A program made the position numbers and the translations under genes. Shown one piece after another: positions 1-15,200 of a DNA stretch of 64,000 nt. The notes beneath the pieces are model-generated. The model was not told the DNA's origin. It was given only the letters and a program-made list of their open reading frames with translations, and did no database searches. The DNA is from Aquila chrysaetos chrysaetos (taxonomy: Eukaryota > Chordata > Aves > Accipitriformes > Accipitridae). Where the stretch lies: NCBI RefSeq assembly GCF_900496995.4, contig NC_044022.1:21404938-21468937 (forward strand). Reading direction: 5' to 3'. The stretch's first letter is position 1. Each line of letters begins with the position of its first letter.

Positions 1-3000
1 GCCTCACGCTCACATGTATATTAATCTACCAGTTCTTTTCTGGAGAATTCCAGTTCTGCTCCACATCTGCCTGGAGGTTTGAGAGTCATCTCACCTAACA
101 TTAGGCATCTGTAGCATAGATGTCTACAGCTAAACTAGCCATCTGAATTGCCTTTTGTAGTCAGTGGAGAGAAACAGGCATTTTCAGGGACCAAGGTTAG
201 GGACCTTTTTATTCAGAACCGGTCTGTGTCAGATATTTAGCCTGGATGAAATGGATTTTGCCCTAAAAAACACTTAATAGATCTTCACTGTCTATAAAGG
301 GAGCTTGGGTGATTGATTGGCTCAGATGTATACATACATGTTGTAGTGACGTCCGAGCCGTAACATTCTGTTCAAAGTAAAATCTCACCCTGATTTGACA
401 TCTTTTGCAGATGCGTAGTGGGTTTATACTCCATCTAACTAAGGCAGACATTTCAGCCTTCGCTACCAAAACCTGTTTATCGCTTTCTCAATCACCGTGT
501 ACTGTACCATGATCTTGCTTGTCAGTCAGACCCATATGCTGGGTATCAGTTTTGACTTCTTTGAGTTCTTTTGAATTTATTTAAATACAGACTGTCTCAA
601 TTGTTTAGGTTCCTCTAGGATAAAGTCTTTCCTATGCATCTCACAGGCAAAAATTCTGTGCAAGCTTTAGGACTTTTTCATGAACAAGCTGGGGAAATTG
701 TCTGCAATCAAACTACATAAGAGTATGAAACTCATGATAACTTTACTCAGAATATGGATAACTCTAACTACGCAGTTATTCTGCACAATCCATATATTAT
801 ATGCGTAGCCGCATCTATACTATTTTACTGGCTTCTCCTTCTGTGTTCATCAAACCTCAGCTGTATCTCTTCACCTTCCCTGAGGTCCACAACTTTTCCT
901 TCCTATCTCTTCCTATCATCCATACTGAGAGAGTGGCTCCTGCTTCTGTCTCATATTTGCCACGTTTTCAGAAAAAACTATTCCCATTAAATAACTATCA
1001 ATCAGCCCCGTTCATTGTTCTCCTTCAGATTCCTCCTCGTAGCTCTCCTTGGCCCTGATGCCTAGAAAATACTTGGCAATACATGCTGTCTTGCTGACTA
1101 ACGCAGTTGCATCGTTTCCTCACTCTCCATATAGGTCTGTTGTCTTTTGTCTTGGATTTAGATTGTAAAGTTATTTGCCCATGTGTATACATTGCTAAGC
1201 TCAACTGCTCCCGAGCCACCATAGTACAATGAGTAAATAATAACTGTCAGATAAACAAATTTTGAAAAATCAGGGGTAAATAACTTGTCACAAAAACTTC
1301 CCTGTGGAGATTTCCACTGTCCTCTTTCATAAACACTGCCACTGGGCTTCCTTTGTTATAAATTCTTCATTCTTCTGGTTTTGATTCTTTCATGCTTTTA
1401 GTTGAAAAACTTCAGCTAGGTTCTGCAGCCAACACACTGTTGCAAGCATGCGCTTTTTTGGTAGAATTCTTTTATTTTGTTTGTGTCTGTAAATTACCAC
1501 ATTTTAGGAAAAAAAATCACTACCTTTTTGAATATGCCCAAGGGAGGCAGAAAACTTCCAGGCTGCAGCAGGTTTCTACCATCTGTTGCTCAAACAGAAA
1601 GGGTTACACTTCAGCTGGGTATTGGTGAGACAAGGTTTATTGGCAATTTTTTTTATTAGACCAGCTGGTATAACCTGAAAAATTAGACAACTTTCCAGAA
1701 TATAAGCCCTTCTTATGTCCCAAATATGTCCAAAATATAATGTATACAAAATAGTCTAACATCTCTCATGCCACAGAAACAAGAAACAGATAAAACGCAC
1801 CAGGAAAGGTGTAATATACAGCCAAGCCCTGAGATACCACTACATTTAGTCTAGAAAGAAGACAATCATTGCTACATCAGTAATCTAAGGATTATTTTTA
1901 CCAAAGGATGCTATTGTGCTTAAGCCGATGGAGTTCTTGAAAGAGGTATTTAAACACCTCATAAGGAATTCCTTCAGAACAGAAAGAAAACCACTGATTT
2001 TACGGAGCGGCTAACAAGTGCCATCCTAGCCTGGAACCCACACAGAGCAGTTACAGCTGTGATTACAGTCTTATGAGATAAATATCCTGCTTCGAAAAAG
2101 TCCTTCTAGATCTCCTGTCCTACCCTCAAACAACCCTCATGTTTGAAACTAGGGTGTCATTTACAGAGCTGCAGTTTCTTCAGGTCTTTTTTTTGGTGTG
2201 GTGTCTCATTTCTGGTTTATCTCCAGTGAAATCTAGGTGAGGAGATAATAGGTGGAAGTATTAAACTACTACACAGCAGTAATTAATAATGCAACTACCT
2301 TTGAGAGGTGAGAACTATGTATTCACTGAACTTGTTTTGCCCAAATGTATGAAAACTGAGCCCTGTCAGAAGGCAACAACAGTTTATCAGGGAACTAGCT
2401 CAGGTGCCTGTCACCATTAAACATCTATCTGTGCCTGCTCTAGGGTTAAAGCATCTGTCAATGCAGGCTGTGGCTGAACGGAGCCGCTCAGAAATGGATA
2501 TAGATGGCTATAGGGGTTTCATCAAGAATAGAAATCCTTACAAGCTCCAGCTCAGTGCAACCAGTCAGCGTTCCCGCTGAACTCTGCCAAGCCTTTTGTA
2601 GGCACCTCAACAGCTTTGCCTTGTCTTGTGTGCCCTGTGCCTCTGCATAACCGTTTTCTCCTCTCTGCTAAACATGCCTTATACGTTGGGAAATGCTGTT
2701 GATCTGGCATGATGCCCAAAAGCTTTTGCAGATGGGCAAAAATGTTTTATTCTGATAAAGAAAGGGCTCCAGATGCAAGAATATCAGTTCTCAAAAAAAA
2801 AAAAAGGGAGGAGAATACCTGGTGGAATGGAAATAAACCTCTTTTTCTCAAGGACAAGAGATATGCTTAATAGTTTTTCTAACTCCCTTTTGTGCTCAGC
2901 AGCAGCAACTTGTGCTCTACTCATTATTTTGTCTGTGGACGAGGACCTAATCTTCAGCTTGGTGTTTCACCATCCACACAAGTACTTTTAGGAGAGGCAG

Positions 3001-6000
3001 TAAACTTGTCTGATGTTAGTCATTTGACTGCAGTGATTGCTGCTGCTTCAAATCTGTTGATCCTGACATTCTGGTAACATCTGCACACGACTTTCTCTAT
3101 TACAATTCCAGGCACTGGCACTTCTCTTCACCAGTGTCTTGATCTGATGCAGTGTCTGTGCAGCACTGTGAAATTAGTCACCTTTCTATGTAACACAGCA
3201 CTGTTTCAAAGCAAATCTTTTTCAATTTACACTTGAAAATTCCAGACTTTATTTAATAGGATCCGCTCAACAGGGGCCTATTCACATCAGGTATGAATGT
3301 GGTCTGAGAAGAACTAAAGACTGTAATATTAAGCCCTGAGTTAACCTAATCTTTTTTATTTCTTTTTCAATTGTAAGATTAATAGTCTTGGACTGTATTG
3401 CATCGCTTTACTACATTCTTAGCAAAACACATAGGACAGAAATCTCCCCATCCTAAAGTAAATGTCTAAACCAGAGTAGATGAATGGTGCTGCCTCCTCC
3501 ACTGGTTGCACTTGAACCCCAAGGTGATTAGCTGAGACAGAGACATCTCTGCTATGGACACAGGGCACTGGGGGCAATGAATCCCATCTAAATTGCCTGA
3601 AAATACCTGAAAATACTTGAGTAACTGTGTTCCAGCACAGAGTATGTATGCTGACAGTTGCTATGGGACAATTACCTCTTTGTACTGCCAATAAATATCA
3701 TTTGTCCTTATAGTCCAAGCAGCCTGAGCATTCAAGCAGGTGGGTCAAGATTCACGATGGTTCTACATGTAATATATTTATTTCTTTCTTCTTCCCTGAA
3801 AACCTAAGGAATAAGGGTACTAGTTGTTCAACTATAGCATGTATGTTAGGATTACATCTTTATTTACATAATCACATGCTATTTTGTCCCACAGAACAGG
3901 GTACAGAATGATTTCACAGGAGGAAGGAATCAGGACAACCTTCCATCTGGCATCTGTTTAGCTTTCCAACCTATACACATGATGTTTTGCATAGGATGTA
4001 TAGGAAATGTAATGATGGTAAGTTGCCTGTGAATCCTGTTCATGGTGCAGTCAGGGAGTGAGTGGAATGGTAAAGGATGAGAAGACAGTGCAAAGAAATT
4101 AGGTTATTTTTTAGCATCAGTTTTCTTCACAAAGCATGCTGGGAAATGGCAGAGAATGGGAGAAAAATGAGGTTATTAGCAAAGACTAAGGAAGTTATGG
4201 GAGTGTAGAATAAACGGTAGCATGACTCAAAAACCGTGGATAGTCATTGTAGAGCTTTGAAAGTGTTTAAGATCCAATAAGGTGCCAATAAAACTATATA
4301 GCATGCTTGTGAATGCTCATCCAGTGTTTTAGTGTTGAAAGGACAGGGGAATTTATGTTTATTTTGTGTCTGGAAACTCCAATATTGGTCTCTGAAAAGG
4401 AGCATCAGCAATATGTGCTTCATTTAACCTTTCACTGCTTTCTTAGGTGTAAAACAGAGGCATTGTCAGCCCCATGGTTGCTTTAGTAGCACGTCCTAGT
4501 TGGACTTAGATCAAGCTCCTCTAGCTCACACTCTCCTCCTGAATGTTTGTCTATATCATGCAGATGAGCATGGTGTAGAGCATCCTCTAGTAAGTGCTGA
4601 TCCATACTTGCAAATCTGTATAGTAGAGATGTTCCTGATCTTATCCATTATCATTTTTCTGGAGAAGATGCCCTGCAGAAAGCAGAAGTAGAAAAATGCA
4701 TCCCATATGAAAGTCATATTGATAGACCAGCTACTAGGTTTAAATCTGAAGCACAATGTTTTATGTTCTTTCCAAAAATCTATTTTGGCCTTGCCAATGG
4801 TAAGTCTGGATAGCCTTGGAATGCGTGTACGTGTCTAATTTTTCATAGAATCATCTTTAAGTATTGGTCAAAGTGATGTATTGTGGCTATAAGTGTTCTA
4901 CCCAGCAATGTGCGAAGTTAGAAAGCACTTATTTTGCCTAGTTGTGAATGTTCCCCAGGGCTACATCCTCCCAGCTGAGAACTGAGAGTCCCTGTGCTAA
5001 TCAGTAGGGTAATACCAATTCAGTGTCACCTCTAGATCATTCCTGTGTAAGAGCAAAGGAAAAAGCTCTTCAAAGGGCTAAAGGTCCCTGAAACTTTTCC
5101 GCTGCAGAGCCCTCCAAACGCTAAGCAGATCAAATTGCCTCCTTTACCTAGCAGCTAACTTCCCTCTCCTTGTGTATGTTCCAGGACAAGTATCTGGCAG
5201 GTACATGTGGGCCACTGCCCTCGAGTCCTGTAAGTCTACTTTTAACTCGCCACCCTGGGTCTCCTGGGGTTTCTTCTCTCAGTCCCAGCCACAGACCTTA
5301 CTGTCTTAGGCTCCGCAGGCCAACAGCCCATCTGCCAGAGTCTATAGACAGATGTTCTCTTCCAGAGCCAGCTGTTGGTGGAAGAAGTGACCACTTCTGC
5401 CTGTGTCACTGTGTCTCCCCACCAAGGCTGCTATTCTTTCTTCCTTTTTTTAAAATATCAACTCCATGGGTTTCTTCGGGTGAGGCAGTGGGAATGCTTC
5501 CTAACCCATTTAAGTGAAAAGCAGCCAACTTGGCTTAGAAAGTTTAAATAATTCATTTTCACATTCTAGGTCACTTTGCCAGAGATGGGTTTAGAAGTGT
5601 TTACAAAAACAACTCAGCTGACAGATATGAGGGGTCAGGAATCCACGGAAGAGAGGCAGTGAAGAACATCATTTGAGAGTGAACTTCTTCCAGTGTCACA
5701 GCTGAATCTGGAGGAAGGTAACGGGTCACAGACTAACACTGCCTACTATTCAGAAAGAACGTGGGCAGCTGATGTACACAGCTAGTAGCAAAGCCATGCT
5801 TCGGTGCCTGGAATACCGGTTAAGCTACAATTCAAAATGGAATGATAAACTAGAGAGATGATGAAAATATGACAATCCTTACACATCTTTTGAAAAGGAA
5901 ATTTATGTCTCACCCTTACATTATAGTACTCTGAATCCATCAATGAAATAGGGAGAGGGGAAGAATCAGATCACAGAGAGTTGGACTTGAGTGAGCCTTT

Positions 6001-9000
6001 GAACAAGTTCTTTACAAGGAATAACTAAGCTATCTGAGAGGAGTAAAATACCATCACAGGCCAGAGATGGGAGAAATCAGTACTTACTCCACCCACGTTG
6101 ATCACGGCCAAGAGTTAACACTGAGTAGCCAAGAGTTCAGAGTAGAAGCCGCACTACTCAGCACAGCCTTGCCACACTGCTGAATGGCAGGAGACATCCC
6201 AGTCCTCACAGCTTGGTCTCCTACTACGTACTTGCACTTTTGCTGTAATAACGTTATACAGACCTGGAAGTGATGATGGGGACAGTGTCACCTACTCTGT
6301 CATAAATGCCAGAAGCAAAGCTGTCCCCACATCTGTTCTGGTGAGAAAGATTAAATGAGAGTACGAATGCTCTTTTTACTTGCCATGACTCTTCCAAAGG
6401 AAGAGCATCATAAACCAGACATCAATAAAGCATTTTCTACCCAAATTAAACTCTTGGTTACGTAATAAGAAAAACAACTTGTATTATTATCTGTAAAATT
6501 GCCATCTGGGGGCTACTCGTATTATGTTCCTTGTTTGGAGTGGTGTCCATGGATTTGTGAATGTTCATTACTGAGCTGGAAAAGAGGTGAGAAGTAGGGA
6601 GGCAAAACCTGCAGACTAGTCAGTATTATTTAAGGAAGGGGAGACCTGGAGACAGAGCAAAGACTTTCTGAAGGGATATTCTAGAATAATGTGCTCAGCT
6701 TGGCCACTGTGTCAAATAAAGAATATAGCTGAAAGAAAAAGGTTGAGAGATGGGCAGTAAAAAAATCATGTAAGAATGGAAAACCATGGGTATTAAAGGA
6801 AAAATGCTGAAACTTAATTTTAGAAACGGGACAACGAGGGGAGACTATGATGAAATGCATGAAATGAATGCTTAAAAGAGGCACATTGGGATTCTTCTAT
6901 TCATGTGCTTTTCACAAGAAGCCATTCACTGAAACAGAATAGTGGTGAGCGTGAAAGGAAGGAGGGAAATATTATTTCAAATACTACACGACCTCCACTG
7001 ACTTACAAGGTATTAGGGTGAGAGATTAGCTGGGCTGAAGAAAGTATTTTCTGAATTTGTTGTGAGTATTTTCTGACTATTTTCACGAAAAATGCAAACA
7101 TCCCCACTTAAAGGAATAGAGATCGAATTATGGTATGGAAGAGATATAAACCCTAAAATTCCATGGCATGAATGTAGCTGAACTGTAAGTGATACTGTCA
7201 GGGAGAAACCACTAACTGCAAGTATTCATGCACCTGGTTTCATAGGATCTGGCCTTTACCAAGGAGGGGATACTTAAGTAAAGAGATCACAATTCAGGTC
7301 CAGTATGATAATTCCTATGCAAGCACCAACACTTTGGTGGGCATCCTGGTTAAAGATGATGTCAGAAAAATTTAGACATCTATATTGAATAACCTTGTTT
7401 GGCTTTGATTGTCAACAGGATGAGATAGTGGGATCTGCTTAATCTTGATGCAGTGTTTGTAATTTTTTTGTAAAAGACCTTCAGATCCTCCCTCTCACTA
7501 CAGTGACACTTGAAGTGTCTTGTGCTGTAGCTATTACATGGGAAAAATGCGTGTAATAAAACCTTTGTCTTCAGACATCTCCGAAATGGTACACTCTCGA
7601 TGCAAAAAAAGGCTCCCACTGAAGGCAGAATTTGCTGGGAGTTCTCGATTTCCTTCTAGCCTTTTTGTCTTTGCAAACTCAGCACAATGTTAAACTCTTT
7701 GATAGAACTACGGCATGTAATTACAGCTGAGAAGGTGCGGAAATGCTGTATATATAATAACAGCGTGTGCATATGCATTTAAAGTCATCCATATCTTTAA
7801 TTACTGTGAAATTGTAAAGCAAAGTACATTCTGGTTTTAGTACTGGACACACTTCTTCAACCTGGAAACAAGGTAGATAACTCTGTTTTGATTGTTTGTG
7901 TCAGCTGGCTGTACTCCAACATCTATTTAAAAAATAAAGCCATGCCAATGTAAACCATAATAATCCCTGGGATTATGTTAGAAAACAGAGATACGTGGAT
8001 TATATTCTTTACTCAAAAGCTTTTGAGACTTCTCCTTCTGGAGGATGTGTCACCAGCTTTTGGTAAGGAATTTATTACTTTACAAATTGCTATGAATCAA
8101 AACTATAGTGCCTATGAAATGAACATGCACAAGGGGAAGACAGACGATCGTGACCAGCAGCCTGACGGCCGGTGCCTGTTCAGCTGCCATGGGAACCTGT
8201 GTACGAGCACGAGTATCGTTAAGATATTACACCTTCTTTAACTGTGAAGTGCCATTCCCTGGGTAAAAGAAAACAAAGGCTAGATTAGATGATCACCATT
8301 GTTACAAATCTTAAGCCAAAACAAAGCAGTCATTCTTTTCTTTTCCAGTATTTAAACATCTCATTGTTGAGCCAAGAGTAAAATAATGCTGTTCGGCAGA
8401 GGCCTATACATTATCCTGATGTGCAGCTGCTGAAGATTTAGTCAAGGTTGCTAACTGGGACCTTCTCCCTAAACCTCTGGCCTCCTGTTCAGGTCTTTAA
8501 CAAAGTGGCTGCATTCCAGTGGGTATCTTCAGGGACCTCGAAAATATGCTGACCTCCAGTTTTCTTTGTAGTGTGTAGTCCAAGATGTAGGCAGGGCTCC
8601 TCCAAAAACAATTTGAAAATTCAGTCCTAATATTACCTCTTCCATGTGTCTGTATTGTATTGAAACTTGACTTTATAAATAGAATGGTCAGCTTTGAGGT
8701 GGTTTTAGCTCTACGGATGAATTGTGAGAATGGTGTTGAACTGTGGCGTTTCGCTATGAGGTCAGAGAAACTTAGGGTTGTGACTCACGGTCACAGGCAG
8801 ATTAAAAACGGCTGTGGGGGCTGACACCTATAATATGAACACAGATTTCAATGTCCTCCATTGTGTTGACACTGGAAATTGTCCAGTCCCTTGATGAGCT
8901 GGTTCTGGGCACCAAAGTGGTAGGAAACTACTTCAGGTGGAAAAAACGTGAAAGCTTTCTGCTGATTTATTGCCTTGGAGTGGGTCATCGAGGGTCATAT

Positions 9001-9534
9001 GAGCATGAGAGTTGGCACTAGGAACAAGACGGGATCGTATAGCCAGGGACTCATCGGGGCTGTGGCAATTAGACTGGCTTAAATTGTCACAGAATTGTGA
9101 CCAGAGTTGGACAACCACTGTGGGTCAGAGCCCCATGGCTGTGGATGGAGACCCTTTCCGGTGCCCAGCTGTGCTAGCTGCTGGTCCCCCGCGTCCTCCC
9201 ACCAAACGGTGCTATCGCCCGAGATCTGCCAGTAGAGCTGCCCCGTTCAGTCACAGTGAGCCAGGACACTTACTGCTACAGGAGTTAAGGAAACCCAACT
9301 ACTGGGGACTGAGAGACAGGTCTGCCAGCAGACAGGGGACAGGAACCTCCGGGGGAGGAAGATGGCAAGAGGTTTGATGGGCTGGGTACACAGGGTACTT
9401 GCAGCAAGTACTCCTGCGGTCATAGCTGTTTACAATATGCATGCTGGTTTCTACCCTTAAAGAGCCTGTGTGTTTTATCTTTAAAAAAATAAAAAACCAG
9501 AGACAGACTGCTAGGTGGCTTGATAACAAAATCT
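1..9534. other. Intergenic, no gene recognised
   Basis: AT-rich DNA with short non-homologous open frames only. About 1620-1760 (ttattagaccagctggtata and following) resembles an old interspersed repeat seen across sauropsids, but too weakly to name. A poly(A) run occurs at 2793-2804. Confidence 0.6.
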
Positions 9535-9880
9535 ATTCTTACAGGGAAGAAATACCATGTGTCTTCATTTTAGCGGAGAGAGACATAGCAAGAAGAGATG
9601 GTAAGAGCTGGAGCCAGGCAAATTTCACATGAGAAGTAAGGCACAATTGTTCAACTGTGAGAGTGATTAACCAGTGGAACAGACTACCACGGGAAGCAGT
9701 AGATTTTCCATTTCTTCAAGTCTTCAGCTCAGGACTGGATGTCTTTGTGGAAAATACTTTTAATAAACATGAGATTTTGGGCTCAACACTAACTCACTCA
9801 GTAAAATTCTGTTGTGCTTATGGAACAGGAGGTCAAGCTGAATGATATAATACCCCTTCTATTCTTAAAAGTCTGAGAAG
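9535..9880 (+). mobile_element. Old CR1 LINE 3' fragment
   Basis: It contains gagagtgattaaccagtgga and acgggaagcagtagattttc, and ends near ggtcaagctgaatgatat and ccttctattcttaaaagtct. These are diverged forms of the CR1 3' coding tail and UTR (ggaggtcagactagatgat, ccttctggccttaaa). The 5' boundary is approximate. Confidence 0.75.
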
Positions 9881-10053
9881 TGGAAATGGAACAGCTATCG
9901 AGCTCCACTATGGAACAGGTTAGGGTATACGTTCATACGCTTTCCTTGTCAGTGGCAATGTTTTGGCTGGAATATTGCAGCTCCTGATGACCTAGTGTCC
10001 AGGACAGCATCCTACTTCTGCTGAACCCTCCTCTGAGGTCAGCCTGTCTCTAT

Positions 10054-10109
10054 CTGAAGCCCCTTAGCTATGATTACCTCCCTGAAGCCCCTTAGCTATG
10101 ATTACCTCC
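10054..10109. repeat. Tandem duplication, 2 x 28 bp
   Basis: The unit ctgaagccccttagctatga plus eight more bases occurs at 10054-10081 and 10082-10109 with no mismatch. Intergenic. Confidence 0.95.
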
Positions 10110-11639
10110 AATTCAACATTCTTTGCATCTAATTCAGGTTGTGTTATATAAAAGCAGAACTACAAATTACAGGAGAAAGAAGTATGCTTTAGTACCAAGT
10201 GAAAGGTAAGTAGAAAGAAGCAAATTTAGTTAGATACAACAGATGCTACATGTGAATGAAGGCTGAATAACAAGCTTTTCATGCAGTCTTAGAGCTGCAA
10301 TTTTTCTCAGCAAGTCATCTCAAAAGCTCTCTGAGTCCTTAAAAATCTGATTTTTTTTCTCCTGAAAATAATAAAGCAGCTCTTAAAAGAGCACTTTCCC
10401 TCAATAGGGTCCAAAGTCAATTAACAAAGAAATCAGCATTATTATTTCCTTCAGTTTTAGACATGGAAGTGAAAAAAGCAAGTTGTCCATAGCTAGTCAG
10501 AAACTAGTGACAGTGATCTTGCTGTCTATATCTCAGATAGGTATCTGACAAGATTACAAGTATACAAATATCTTTATTTTATTACAAGAAACCCAATTTA
10601 TTTTCTTAAAAGGGTTTTCTGTGGTTGTCTTTTGATAATAATCCTGAAGGAAGCGGGCTAAGGGATTCTCTTGCTCATAGCTGGATCTGGCCCTGATGAC
10701 TTCCACCAAATATAGTCGAACAACAGACAATATATAGTTAAAGGTTGTAAACATTTCTGGTACCCTCTGGAGTGTCATTTCCATCCATTTAACATCTCCT
10801 TTAGATGTAGTTAAGGTGTTAAGAGTCGATCCATAGCCAGCAGCGTGGGTAATGTGCAGCCCAATGGCAAATGAGTGGTACCAGGTGGGAGAAGAGTAGA
10901 TGCGAAGTGCCTGATGCTCAGCCTGAAATTCAGCATGCAGCTCTGCAGCTGCTTCGCATGCACAAAGCTGGATGCCTGCCTGCCATCTGACTATTTACGT
11001 GAAACCATGATTAGGAATGGTTAGCATGTATGCGCTTGGACTGTCTGTGCACTTGGCTACACAATTTAAAAGCAGGCCTTCAGTTTGAGGCTGAACTAAA
11101 AAAATAAGAAGGCTATTCCTATCATTGTTTTACAACACTGTTTTCATCCGTGAGAGTCACAGCAAACAGCCAAGTATAGGGCATAGTACGCAGAAAGGAT
11201 CTGAAGGCTCCACAGTTTTTGCAGTCAATATTTTTCTACCAGCCAACTTTATAAACCACTTCCCAGCAATAAGCCAACATACTCACTACAGAAACAATAA
11301 CTTTTAGTTTCTCAAGGATTAGCAGAAATATGTAGCTACCTTGAGCTCAAATCTTACCATGGCACTAAAGGTAAAGGAAACAGGCCAATGAGACTTTCCC
11401 CTGATTCTGCTGCTATGTAATCTGTTGACTACTGTATTGTCTACTAATCCCTGTTAATTTTGTGCTTCCTTCTTGTCTGCCCTGCACCTGGAACATGCCT
11501 GTATAGAAGCAAACTCAAGAGGTCATTGACCTCATTGGCCTTATATAGGATCAGTTATGCCTAAAATATTCCTGACTGACATTTCTCTAACCTTAAAGTC
11601 TCCATATACCATCCTGCACAGCAATCTATTCCTATTCAT

Positions 11640-12290
11640 TATCTATTCGTATAGTTTCTGATACGTAAACTGAATCCTCTTTACTGTAATTAAAGCCCAT
11701 TGCTTTTTGTCCTATAGAAAATAAATTATTTCTTCTTTTCAATGGCCGTTCATTTCTTTCATGTCTATTATCATATCTCTTCTCAGATTTCTGTTGTTTA
11801 GGGTAAGAAGTTCCAGTTTGTTCCATTTTTCCATTGCAGGTCATGGTTTCAACCCTCTCATCATTCCTGCTGGTTCTTCTCTGGACACTCTCCAGCTGAC
11901 TCATATTGTTCTTGAAGTGTAGTGCCTGGAACTGGATAAACAGATGAGACCTTAGCTGCAATAGCTGACATTATTCAACTCTATCTGTTATAATCCCCTC
12001 AGCCTCCTTCCTGAAACCTGGTCCTTACTTGTGTGTTTTCTGTCCCATGCTCGTGCAGCTGAACGTTTCTGCCTAAGTGTAGTATCTCGAATTTATCCCC
12101 ACTAAAAAGCTATTTTCAGACCCTTTTAGAAATATGCAAAGAGCTTTTGGAATTCTAATCCCATACCCCAGTGTATTTTCAGTCCCCTCCCACCTCTGTC
12201 ATTTCCATGTGGAATGTGCCCATTTTCCATTCCAACAGCTAAATTATTAGTGACTAGATTGAAAAAGACTTAACGAGGGAGAGTCCCACT
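11640..12290 (-). mobile_element. Old CR1 LINE fragment, antisense
   Basis: Read on the + strand it resembles a reversed ancient CR1 tail: tttcttttcaatggcc, agttccagtttgttcc, ctctggacactctccagct, then aatttatccccactaaaaag and ttttggaattctaatccc. Strongly diverged; boundaries approximate. Confidence 0.65.
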
Positions 12291-15200
12291 TGGTAATGCT
12301 GCTATACCAATAAAGGATGGCAGCAAGGAACAGTACAACACAATTGCAACAGCACTGTGCTAGTCTGGTAGTACCCAACACAGATACAGACCAAGTTTGT
12401 CATTTCCAAACCTTTTAAGGTCTTCAAGTGGAAAAATGGCGCAAAGCCATGTTGGGCTATGGTTTAACCTGTTATTTTTAAAAGCAGCATCAGCTTATGT
12501 ATTCTGTTCCCTACCTTCCCTTTGGCACTTGCTCTTACCCCTGCACAGCCTCTTCTGTCAGGCCAACACAACTACTTGTGTAGCCAAGTGGTAAGCCAGG
12601 TTGGGGGAAAACTAAAACAGCACAAAGAGAAGAAGTATAGCTCACGGCTAGAGCATGCCCTGAACCAGGTCACCGTGGAGCTTGTGCCCACACAAGGAAG
12701 AGGACAGGAAAGTGTAGCTGGAAGTGTATGCTCACAACGCGCTTAAGAAAAACTTAGCCCTTGCTGTTGCTCAGAGAAATGGTCCCGTGCACCTCTCTGC
12801 TCTTGTCTTCTCTCTGGCGCTGGGTGTAGTACTTAGAACTACTCTATTCTTTTTGGCTTGGTTAATTTTCAATCTGATCGGATCCCTGATCTGGCTGACT
12901 GCATACCTAAACAGTCAGTACTGTTGGCTCAAGACAGATGTTGGACATAGGAGAGAGGTCCCTAAAAAAGTAGGTTCCTGCCTGGCTTTCATCTAGCTAA
13001 AGTGATGTTTTGGCCCAGAAAAGATTCTCCTTTATTATGCCTTCCACTACCTCAGTGTGTTGCTGCGTGACTGATAGAAAGGACACAGCAAGTACCAGCA
13101 GTGTGTCCTGGGGCTGCTGCACCAGTGCCTTAGGTGCCTTAGCCTTCTGTATCGCTAAGGGCCTTCCATCTGCAACTCCGTACCTGCTTTCCAGCCCCAG
13201 CTCCATGTCCTCTCACCCCAGCTGCCTTGGCAATGTTTCCCAGAGCGTCTGGGCAGTACCTTTCCCTTGTTTTTCTCATGCTGTTGTTCTCATGCTGTTA
13301 TTCTTACGACCTTGCACCTGCAAACCCCCGATAGAGTTCTCGGCAGGTTCTCATGGGAAGCGATTGCCACCAGTGTGAGAATCACCCCTTCTTCCCCCCT
13401 TTTCCTACCCTTTGGTTGTAGCTTTTAGTTCACATTACAGGGGGCATAAAGCTTAACAACCATCCAGCGTGCAGCACCTGCAACGTAAGTGGTTACAACC
13501 AATAGCATTTGGGTGGGTCCCAATAAACATTGTACCATTACTATGGCAAAAGCGCTACGGGGGAGCCCTGGAGAAGAGCCCAGGAGAGGATGGTTTCTGG
13601 GACACCCCCCCCTCACTTTTTTCTCACCTGCTCACTTAGAAGAGTTCTCCCTTTCCCTTCTCATTCTCAATTTCTCTCTCTTTACTTTATTTCACTATTA
13701 GATTCAATGTATGCCCTCAGCTATGAACCCCACTAATAAATCTTTGTGCAGGTGAACTTGTCCCCCCCACATGCTATGTGCAACAGGGGAAAGGCGTCGA
13801 AGGCAGGAATCCCTGACAGCCCCCTTGCTTTAGCAACAACAGTCTTAGACTATCTTTGCAGCATCAGTGCAGTTCCATGCAGTTTAAATTCATGGGTTTA
13901 ACAGATGGGTTTGCCATCATGTGTAATGGAGGGGAGGGAACACATGGCTGAGGCAGGAGGGAGAGTGACAGTGGAACGGTGGTTGCATTGGATTGGAATA
14001 GGGTGAAACCATACTCTAAGTGGGAAGAAAAGCCAGTAATACCCAAGACTTTCCTCTTTGTAGAGAGTTAACAAGTTTACAGGAACTGCTGTGACCAGAG
14101 GAATGGTTCAGGAATAGAAAGCTGCCAGTCACCACAGAGACAGGTAGATCCTGGGGAGTGGGGCTCTTGGGAGAAGAAAGAGCAACAGCAAAGTCATGAG
14201 GTGGTAGGACATAGGAGCTGCTCCAGCAGCTGCTAGTGTGGACTGTTGCCCCCTTAGAGCTGCTGGCAAATCTGTGCCTACACCCTGTTATGAGGCTTCA
14301 CAGTTATTTTGGAGTTTTTCCAGTACAACTACTGAAAAATTAAACTGAAATATGAGCTGAAAGAATAACCCATTTATTTAAATATAGCTTAACCTTAGGT
14401 GTCAGACCATTTTTCCCAGAAAACAATTCCTGCACCATGCAGCTAAAGAAAGCCTGAATTAGAAAGAATAAGTAGGTCTCTAAGGCATTTCTAAATCATC
14501 AGATTTTGTTGCAGCTAATCATTGCACTGATATTTTAGCACTGTGAGTAGCTCCTGAAGATAGTGCCAACACAGTCATCATGGCTGTGTGTGTTTCAGTG
14601 GAAAATATTTTGGGCTAAGCATTGTGTGTGGCTATTTCAATAGAAAAATATTTAAGGGAAAGTGTATTGTCATGGTAAATTACATAGAAAAACTAGGGTG
14701 GGGCATGGGAAAAAAGGCAAAAGTTACATACAAACAGAAAAAGACAAAAGCCACATTTTGCAAAATTGTATTCAATTATCCATATATTTTTTGCATTAGC
14801 TGCTCCTTTGATGAGTGATGCTCACACAGAACAGACAATGCAGTGCAAGGCCTGAGTCTGTACGGACTTCCCCATGGACTGGCTGTGTAACAGGTTTGTT
14901 TATTTAAGAGGATTCCCTGGTGTTAAGGAGGGAGCCAGGCCAAGGGTAGCCTGCCCAAGAGGTGCCAAGAGGGCATGGGTCTTCCCTGGGTGGTCCTGAC
15001 CTGTTGCATCTTTCCCAAGTTGAATGCAAATCATGGTGGGGATCATCCTTGCAGTGTTTTTTGGGAATCTGTGGAGAAAATTCTAGGGAGGTAGCTGCAC
15101 ATACTTCTGTTCACTATACAGACAGGGCAAGTGAAATACAGTTTATCTGAACATTAGTTTCTTACACTGGCCTTTCAGATTCTTTGATGCTACGGAGATA

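Noticed and set aside
4030-4260. Possible very old CR1 fragment
   Set aside because: Only a loose resemblance to a CR1 coding stretch. Boundaries and the 3' end could not be found.
13370-13800. Possible LTR with AATAAA and pyrimidine-rich tract
   Set aside because: I tried the plausible TG starts and found no matching CA end with a short flanking duplication, and I recognise no LTR family.
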